Shown: positions 6,233 through 9,685 of the stretch, piece by piece | Position numbering within the stretch: position 1 is the first letter of the stretch | How the letters are laid out: each line of letters begins with the position of its first letter | Assembly: GCA_947629965.1 (NCBI GenBank) | Contig: CANRFS010000047.1 | Coordinates: 1-9,685, forward strand | DNA: 9,685 bases | Direction: 5' to 3' | DNA from: an uncultured Clostridia bacterium | GTDB lineage: Bacteria > Bacillota > Clostridia > TANB77 > CAG-508 | Notes under the pieces: generated by a model | The model's database searches: none | The model's input: the letters and a program-made list of their open reading frames with translations, nothing else | Told to the model about the DNA's origin: nothing | Program-made: the position numbers and the translations under genes

Positions 6233-6637
6233 ATGATATTAATGCATAAAAGTTTAAAACGCAGTGATGATATTATGAGATCGTTACGTAATTATTTTAG
6301 AATTAATTTTAAATTTATTGATGGTATTTTAGAGGTTTTTAATAATGATATAGGACAGGGATATTTATTTAAAATATTTCAATCTTATAATGATAATAAT
6401 GATTTAGTGATTTGGATGTATGAATCTCTTTCGGATAAAAATATAAAAATTGCTTACAGCATACATTCTAATGTTGATGAAAATAATAATTGGATAGATG
6501 AAGATAAGGTTAATTTTAATGAAAAAGAAATAGTTAAAGATATTAAGAAAAAGATTATTAAAGATATTTATGATACCATTAGAGATTATTATGGGTTTGA
6601 TGAAGAAATAGAAATTCCAAAAGAATTAAATATATAA
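6233..6637 (+). CDS. Unknown element protein, third paralogue
   Basis: A 134-residue protein with an ordinary ATG start; AGGAG 6221-6225 lies seven bases upstream. Residues about 42-118 (QGYLFKIFQSYNDNNDLVIW, then MYESLSDKNIKIAYSIHSN) follow the pattern of the C-terminal half of the protein at 1931 and the middle of the protein at 2573 (G-[LFY]-[ML]-x-[KS]-[IL] ... IW ... I-x-I). It is the first gene of the operon leading to xis and int. Its presence there ties this part to the same element as the left operon. Function unknown. Its TAA touches the Shine-Dalgarno of the next gene. Confidence 0.75.
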   Translation: MILMHKSLKRSDDIMRSLRNYFRINFKFIDGILEVFNNDIGQGYLFKIFQSYNDNNDLVIWMYESLSDKNIKIAYSIHSNVDENNNWIDEDKVNFNEKEIVKDIKKKIIKDIYDTIRDYYGFDEEIEIPKELNI

Positions 6638-6649
6638 GGAGGATTATGT

Positions 6650-6949
6650 ATAGATAAAACTAAAAATTTAAGTGATATTATTTATGCTATTGCTGATTTT
6701 GTAAAGAATTATGAAATAAAAGAACAAAATGCTCAATTAAAAAATAATGATGAAGATGAAAAACTTTATAAATTAAAAGAAATATTAGAATTGTATCCTA
6801 TGTTATCTACTTACTCTGTAAATAAAGCAGTTAATGAAAAGAGACTCACTGCAACTCAATTAGGAAAAACTAGATATTATAGAAAAAAAGATATAGAGGC
6901 ATTTCTTACATCCAATAAGAAAGATGCTTTTAAGTTTAGAGAGTTTTAA
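6650..6949 (+). CDS. xis: Excisionase-like small DNA-binding protein (AUA start)
   Basis: About 99 residues with a MerR/excisionase-type winged helix at residues about 44-88: YPMLSTYSVNKAVNEKRL, then LGKTRYYRKKDIEAFLTS. The order helix, turn, recognition helix, wing (TRYYRKKD), helix is typical of the excisionase DNA-binding family. The N-terminal half is charged and helical. The only in-frame ATG lies inside the HTH and would destroy it. AAGGAGG 6636-6642 is seven bases before ATA 6650-6652. An ATG at 6646 is in another frame and stops after three codons. The stop lies two bases before the integrase ATG, so the two are probably translated together. Likely role: directionality factor for the neighbouring integrase (inferred from family and position). 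Confidence 0.72.
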   Translation: MDKTKNLSDIIYAIADFVKNYEIKEQNAQLKNNDEDEKLYKLKEILELYPMLSTYSVNKAVNEKRLTATQLGKTRYYRKKDIEAFLTSNKKDAFKFREF

Positions 6950-6951
6950 AT

Positions 6952-8637
6952 ATGGGTAGAACTGCTAAAAAAAGTGATTTAGTTAAGAGTGACTTAAAAA
7001 AGTTTTCTATTGGTTTAACAGAGGCAAAAAGACTTAAAATTACTAAAGAAGATTTAAAGGGAATAACAGAAATTATACCAGATGAAAAGTATAGTGTTAG
7101 AGCTACTACAGGTAATCGTAAGGCAGAAATCTTTAAAGGTGATTTATTAGGTGCAATAAAAAGAAAAAATGAATTAAATAAGAATTCAAAGGAAAAAGAT
7201 AAAAATGTAACTACTGATATAACTTTTATGGAGGCAGTTTCTTTATATATTAATTATCTTTTTGAACGAGAGGATCGTGGCGATCTTGATATAAATACCG
7301 TATTTGACCATGTAAAAAAAATAAATGCAGATATAACTGATTTTTTCGGTAAATATAAAATGAGTGAAATAGATTCTAATTTAATAGAACAATTTATTAC
7401 TTATATGAGAATAAGACCTAAAAAAAAGAGTCCTGACAAAAGATTATCAGAGGGAACTATTTCTACTCATTTAAGAACTTTAAATGCTTTATTGAATTAT
7501 CTTGTTTCCAAAAAAATAATCGTTGTTAATCCATATAATAGTGTAACTAATAAGCCTAATCCTAAAAAAAATAAAAAGGAATTAATTTATTTTAGAATAG
7601 AAGAAGCTAAATATGCTCTCAAATGTTTAGATAAATTTGCAGATATTAGATTAAAAACTTTTATGAATATTATTTTTTCATTGGGTTGTCGTAGAGAGGA
7701 AGCTTGTGGATTACGTTGGTGTGATATTGATTTTGTTACTAAAGAAGTAGATTTTACTTATGCTAAAACATCATCAGTTCCAAAGAAATTCCTTTCTCTT
7801 AAAATACAAAGAGATAAAAAATTAAATAATGAAAATAATAATAAAGATTATAATCGTGTTAGAAATAAAGGATTAAAGACAGAAAATAGTTATAGAGTAA
7901 ATTATTTATCTGATGTTGCTATTAATTGTTTGAAAAATTATTATAAATTTAAAGTTGCTTGTGGTATTGATGTAAAGCCTACTGATCCTATATTTACTAC
8001 TTATAGAGAAGGACGAAATATTGATAAAAAGGATATTAATGAAAAAGATTTAGTTGATGATAATAAACCTATTGATCCTAACAAGTTATCTGAAAATTGG
8101 CGTAATTTTAAAAGACAATATGGAGTTAAGGATGTTGACTTACATAGAATAAGACATACGATTGCAAATGTTCTTGAAAGAAATGGTGTTCCTAAAAAAG
8201 ATATTGCCAAAATGCTTGGAAATACTGAACGAGTTTTGGAGGAGTTTTATACTCATGTTGATGTAGATGAGTTAAAGAAGTTAAGAAATACATTGGATTC
8301 TGAATTGTTTGTAGATATTGAATGTGTTGATTTAAGTATAGATTTGGCTGTGAAAATTTTAAATGACTATGATATGGATTCTTTAACTGAAGATGACTTA
8401 AAAAAGCTAGATTTAATTTCTTCTAGTCCTGTAAATTCTGACAATTATATAGAAATAATAAAAATTGCTAAAGATTTAATACTTACCAATGATAGTAAAT
8501 TAGATTATTTTATAGATAATGATGCTAATAGTTTAAAAATAAAATTACAAACATATAAAAAATTTAATAAAGTTACATCGATTAAAATAAAAAAAGAACA
8601 GGATATCTCTATAAAAAGGGATATCCTATCTTTTTAA
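6952..8637 (+). CDS. int: Tyrosine recombinase (integrase) with long C-terminal extension
   Basis: A 561-residue site-specific recombinase. Catalytic residues: Arg247 in GCRREEACGLRWCDID, Lys309 in LKTENSYRVNYL, His398/Arg401/His402 in DLHRIRHTIANVLE, and Tyr433 in EEFYTHVD. The usual second His (LGH) is Asn424 (MLGNTERVLEEFY). An N-terminal arm-binding domain (about 35-70) and a SAM-like core-binding domain (about 95-190) precede the catalytic domain. About 128 residues follow the tyrosine, far more than in ordinary phage or ICE integrases, and are unassigned. It starts two bases after xis with only a weak Shine-Dalgarno, so it is probably coupled. The terminator at its 3' end overlaps the coding sequence. 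The attachment region follows directly, as usual for int-att modules. Target: very probably the 3' end of tRNA-Cys. Confidence 0.93.
   Translation: MGRTAKKSDLVKSDLKKFSIGLTEAKRLKITKEDLKGITEIIPDEKYSVRATTGNRKAEIFKGDLLGAIKRKNELNKNSKEKDKNVTTDITFMEAVSLYINYLFEREDRGDLDINTVFDHVKKINADITDFFGKYKMSEIDSNLIEQFITYMRIRPKKKSPDKRLSEGTISTHLRTLNALLNYLVSKKIIVVNPYNSVTNKPNPKKNKKELIYFRIEEAKYALKCLDKFADIRLKTFMNIIFSLGCRREEACGLRWCDIDFVTKEVDFTYAKTSSVPKKFLSLKIQRDKKLNNENNNKDYNRVRNKGLKTENSYRVNYLSDVAINCLKNYYKFKVACGIDVKPTDPIFTTYREGRNIDKKDINEKDLVDDNKPIDPNKLSENWRNFKRQYGVKDVDLHRIRHTIANVLERNGVPKKDIAKMLGNTERVLEEFYTHVDVDELKKLRNTLDSELFVDIECVDLSIDLAVKILNDYDMDSLTEDDLKKLDLISSSPVNSDNYIEIIKIAKDLILTNDSKLDYFIDNDANSLKIKLQTYKKFNKVTSIKIKKEQDISIKRDILSF
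8600..8635 (+). terminator. Rho-independent terminator inside the end of int
   Basis: AGGATATCTC (8600-8609) pairs over 10 bp (one G-U) with GGGATATCCT (8618-8627) around an 8-base loop, then ATC and five T. The stem encodes the last residues of the integrase and the T run reaches its stop codon. Confidence 0.8.
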
Positions 8638-8690
8638 TTTGTTATAAATTTTTATTGTAAATTAAGTTATAAATAGGTAATATTTTTTAC

Positions 8691-8710
8691 TGACCAATTT
8701 GTGACCAATT
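8691..8710 (+). repeat. Arm-type direct repeats, int side (two TGACCAATT, 11-bp period)
   Basis: TGACCAATT occurs at 8691-8699 and 8702-8710, one helical turn apart. Together with the following AATCAAAA, this block recurs at 8916-8944 on the far side of the tRNA fragment (18 identical bases, then a near-identical tail). Tandem short repeats on both flanks of a core are typical of integrase arm sites. Confidence 0.6.
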
Positions 8711-8730
8711 GAATCAAAAAAACTCAAAAA

Positions 8731-8768
8731 AGTAATGAAAAGTAATACTAATAGTTATTTCGAGTTAT
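8731..8768 (+). repeat. Helically phased hexamers AGTAAT and AGTTAT
   Basis: AGTAAT at 8731 and 8741 and AGTTAT at 8753 and 8763 form two pairs, each with a 10-bp period, between the arm repeats and the core. Such phasing fits cooperative binding of a small winged-helix protein such as Xis. The sequence is AT-rich, so chance is possible. Confidence 0.4.
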
Positions 8769-8825
8769 TGTGTTTTATCCTTATTTTATGGGAAAAAGGT
8801 ACATATTGTAGTTTAAAGGAAATTT

Positions 8826-8869
8826 CTGCAACTCCCTGATCGTTGGTTCAAATCCGACTAGGCCCTCCA
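8826..8869 (+). repeat. attP-like core: 3' fragment of tRNA-Cys
   Basis: The fragment corresponds to tRNA-Cys from the anticodon loop to the CCA end. The last 29 bases (8841-8869) are identical to the tRNA at 6041-6069, and 8826-8840 differs by one substitution and one missing base. The 5' half of the tRNA is absent, so it is not a functional tRNA. The changes turn the anticodon-stem strand TCACT into TCCCT. That would suit a tRNA-Cys with stem AGGGA/TCCCT and suggests the piece came from another host's tRNA-Cys. Confidence 0.85.
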
Positions 8870-8882
8870 TTGTAAAATAAAG

Positions 8883-8913
8883 GAATTATCGTTTTCAAGA
8901 TAGTTCTTTTTTT
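8883..8913 (+). terminator. Terminator downstream of the tRNA-Cys fragment
   Basis: GAATTATC (8883-8890) pairs with GATAGTTC (8899-8906), 8 bp with one G-U, then seven T. It sits 13 bases past the tRNA fragment, where a tRNA terminator would be. It would end transcription of an intact tRNA-Cys if the inverted segment were flipped. Confidence 0.7.
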
Positions 8914-8915
8914 AG

Positions 8916-8935
8916 TTACCAATTTGTGACCAATT
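8916..8935 (+). repeat. Arm-type direct repeats, distal side (TTACCAATT + TGACCAATT)
   Basis: This is a second copy of the two-part repeat at 8691-8710, again with an 11-bp period and followed by AAATCAAAA. It lies 46 bases beyond the tRNA fragment. Arms on both sides of a core are expected for attP, not for the single-armed attL or attR of an integrated element. Confidence 0.6.
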
Positions 8936-8981
8936 AAATCAAAATAAATTAAAAAATATCTTTTTATATAATATTCTTGTA

Positions 8982-8990
8982 TGTTATAAT
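8982..8990 (+). promoter_or_regulatory. Extended -10 promoter
   Basis: TGTTATAAT is a perfect extended -10 (TGnTATAAT) 22 bases before ATG 9012. No clear -35 is seen, which is usual for this class. It would drive the small frameshifted gene and probably the ATPase gene after it. Confidence 0.5.
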
Positions 8991-9011
8991 ATGCTTGGAA
9001 AGGGGAGTTAC

Positions 9012-9168
9012 ATGAAAACTATAAATGTTTCTATTTTTTGTGATGAAATAAAAAATGAAAAGTGGATAATGGTCCATATGGAGAAAAAATATTAAAAATG
9101 ATAATTTTTATGTAAATAGAGAAATGATGTTTCAAAACGATGGTCAATTGACTATTTTTGATATTTAA
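9012..9168 (+). pseudogene. Small gene frameshifted in an A6 run
   Basis: ATG 9012 follows a GGGGAG Shine-Dalgarno and the extended -10 promoter. The frame stops after 27 residues at TAA 9093-9095. Removing one A from the A6 run at 9084-9089 joins it to the rest and gives a single 51-residue protein, from MKTINVSIFCDEIKNEKW to NDGQLTIFDI. It could be a decayed gene, a slippage-dependent gene or a base-calling error. The C-terminal QLTIF resembles the sliding-clamp-binding motif QLxLF found at the ends of some replication and repair proteins. Family not recognised. Confidence 0.4.
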
Positions 9169-9189
9169 ATATTATATTAGGTGATTACG

Positions 9190-9685
9190 ATGAATAGTAA
9201 TTTAATTGTTAAAAAAATTATTTTAGAAAGAGATAAAATAGAAAATTTTGATAATTATCCTTTTAATATAGATATTGTAAAAAACTTTCATGAGTTAGAC
9301 TTTAAATCTCAAGTTACTTTTTTTGTTGGAGAAAATGGTATTGGAAAGTCTACTTTTATAGAGGCAATTGCTGTGTGTTTAGGATTACCTGCAGAAGGTG
9401 GAACTGAAAATTTTAGATATGATACAAATAATACAACTTCTAATTTGGCTGATTATTTAAGAGTGGCTACTTTTAATAAACCTAAAATGAAATTTTTTTT
9501 ACGGGCTGAAAGTTTTTATAATTTTTCTAGTGAAGTGCAAAGATTAGTTGAGGAAGATAATTTTAATACATTATATGATTCATATGGTGGAAATTTACAT
9601 GAGTGTTCTCATGGAGAATCTTTTATTAAACTAGTTCAAAATAGATTTACTGACCATGGATTATATATTTTAGATGAACCTGAAG
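9190..9685 (+). CDS. AAA/ABC-type ATPase, 5' part (runs off the window)
   Basis: The first 165 residues of a soluble ATPase. Walker A is GENGIGKST at residues 47-55. An ABC-signature-like ECSHGES lies near residues 138-144, and Walker B LYILDEPE has Asp162 and Glu163. The arrangement, with a short spacing from Walker A to signature and an early LDEPE, fits the stand-alone predicted ATPases of the COG3910 type, related to SMC/RecF-like ABC ATPases. ATG 9190 is preceded by AGGTGAT (9179-9185), a good match to the anti-Shine-Dalgarno. It could be host chromosome beyond the attachment site or a gene of a second element. Substrate unknown. Confidence 0.85.
   Translation, partial: MNSNLIVKKIILERDKIENFDNYPFNIDIVKNFHELDFKSQVTFFVGENGIGKSTFIEAIAVCLGLPAEGGTENFRYDTNNTTSNLADYLRVATFNKPKMKFFLRAESFYNFSSEVQRLVEEDNFNTLYDSYGGNLHECSHGESFIKLVQNRFTDHGLYILDEPE

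Larger units (their letters stand above)
8638..8825. other. Non-coding int-proximal arm of the attachment region
   Basis: No credible gene lies between the integrase stop and the tRNA-Cys fragment. The stretch holds the tandem TGACCAATT pair, the phased AGTAAT/AGTTAT repeats and a direct repeat GTTATAAAT (8641-8649 and 8666-8674). This density of short repeats fits binding sites for Int, Xis or host bending proteins. Confidence 0.55.

Noticed and set aside
6646..6657. ATG 6646 as the start of the excisionase
   Set aside because: It is in the wrong frame and stops after three codons (ATG TAT AGA TAA). Spacing from the Shine-Dalgarno is only three bases.
8001..8210. Minus-strand open frame of 69 codons inside int
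   Set aside because: It overlaps the catalytic domain of the integrase, has no ribosome site and no recognisable family.
8826..8869. Second functional tRNA gene
   Set aside because: Only the part from the anticodon loop to CCA is present; upstream sequence cannot form the 5' acceptor strand or D arm.
6041..8869. A small ordinary integrated element bounded by direct att repeats
   Set aside because: The two tRNA-derived copies are in opposite orientation, so they cannot be attL and attR of one simple insertion. The paralogue at 6233 also ties the segment to the left operon.
1..9685. Alternative genetic code (UGA = Trp, or AUA = Met) as the explanation for the odd starts
   Set aside because: All Trp positions use TGG and no gene needs a read-through UGA. 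AUA is common inside genes at positions where Ile fits the family, so only initiation is unusual.
1..9685. CRISPR arrays, transposase genes or IS ends
   Set aside because: No regularly spaced long repeats, no transposase motifs and no terminal inverted repeats with target duplications were seen.

Overview
The window is strongly AT-rich, with Shine-Dalgarno sites close to GGAGG, TTTT-tailed hairpin terminators and a CCA-encoding tRNA. It suggests a low-GC Gram-positive bacterium (Bacillota or a relative, perhaps an uncultured gut lineage). UGA is not read as Trp: all Trp codons are UGG. Most of the window looks like part of an integrative and conjugative or mobilisable element, because it carries a VirD4/TraG coupling protein, a string of small accessory genes, an ArdC-type antirestriction protein, an excisionase-like gene and a tyrosine integrase.

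Layout. Positions 1-41 hold the tail of an upstream gene, followed by a weak terminator. Positions 132-1905 hold a TraG/VirD4 coupling protein split by a frameshift. Positions 1931-5945 are a tightly packed co-directional run of seven genes, in order: an unknown protein, its paralogue, a DUF4314 protein, a DpnD/PcfM-like protein, a small conserved element protein, ArdC, and a DMP19-like (DUF4375) protein. Stops generally abut or overlap the next ribosome binding site. Positions 6001-6169 hold a complete tRNA-Cys on the minus strand with its own promoter and terminator. Positions 6233-8637 run rightward again: a third paralogue, a small excisionase-like gene and the integrase. Positions 8638-8944 form an attachment region: a 3' tRNA-Cys fragment flanked on both sides by repeats resembling integrase arm sites. 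To the right lie a small frameshifted gene and the 5' part of an AAA/ABC-type ATPase that runs off the window.

Two things stand out. First, seven genes (traG, both unknown proteins after it, the 80-aa protein, ardC, the DMP19-like gene and the excisionase) have an open frame and a good Shine-Dalgarno site but no AUG, GUG or UUG at the right distance. The codon there is AUA, or AUU in two of them. Using these starts restores the missing first membrane helix of TraG, the N-terminal part of ArdC and the whole excisionase. This looks like systematic near-cognate initiation that ordinary gene calling would truncate or miss. Second, the intact tRNA-Cys (minus strand) and the tRNA-Cys fragment with flanking arm sites (plus strand) share 29 identical bases in inverted orientation around the xis-int module. 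Recombination between them would invert the module, not excise it, and would rebuild an intact tRNA-Cys at the other end.

How the parts fit: TraG would deliver DNA to a conjugation channel, ArdC and perhaps the DMP19-like protein would protect entering DNA, and Xis/Int would control recombination at tRNA-Cys. Functions of the paralogous small proteins are unknown.
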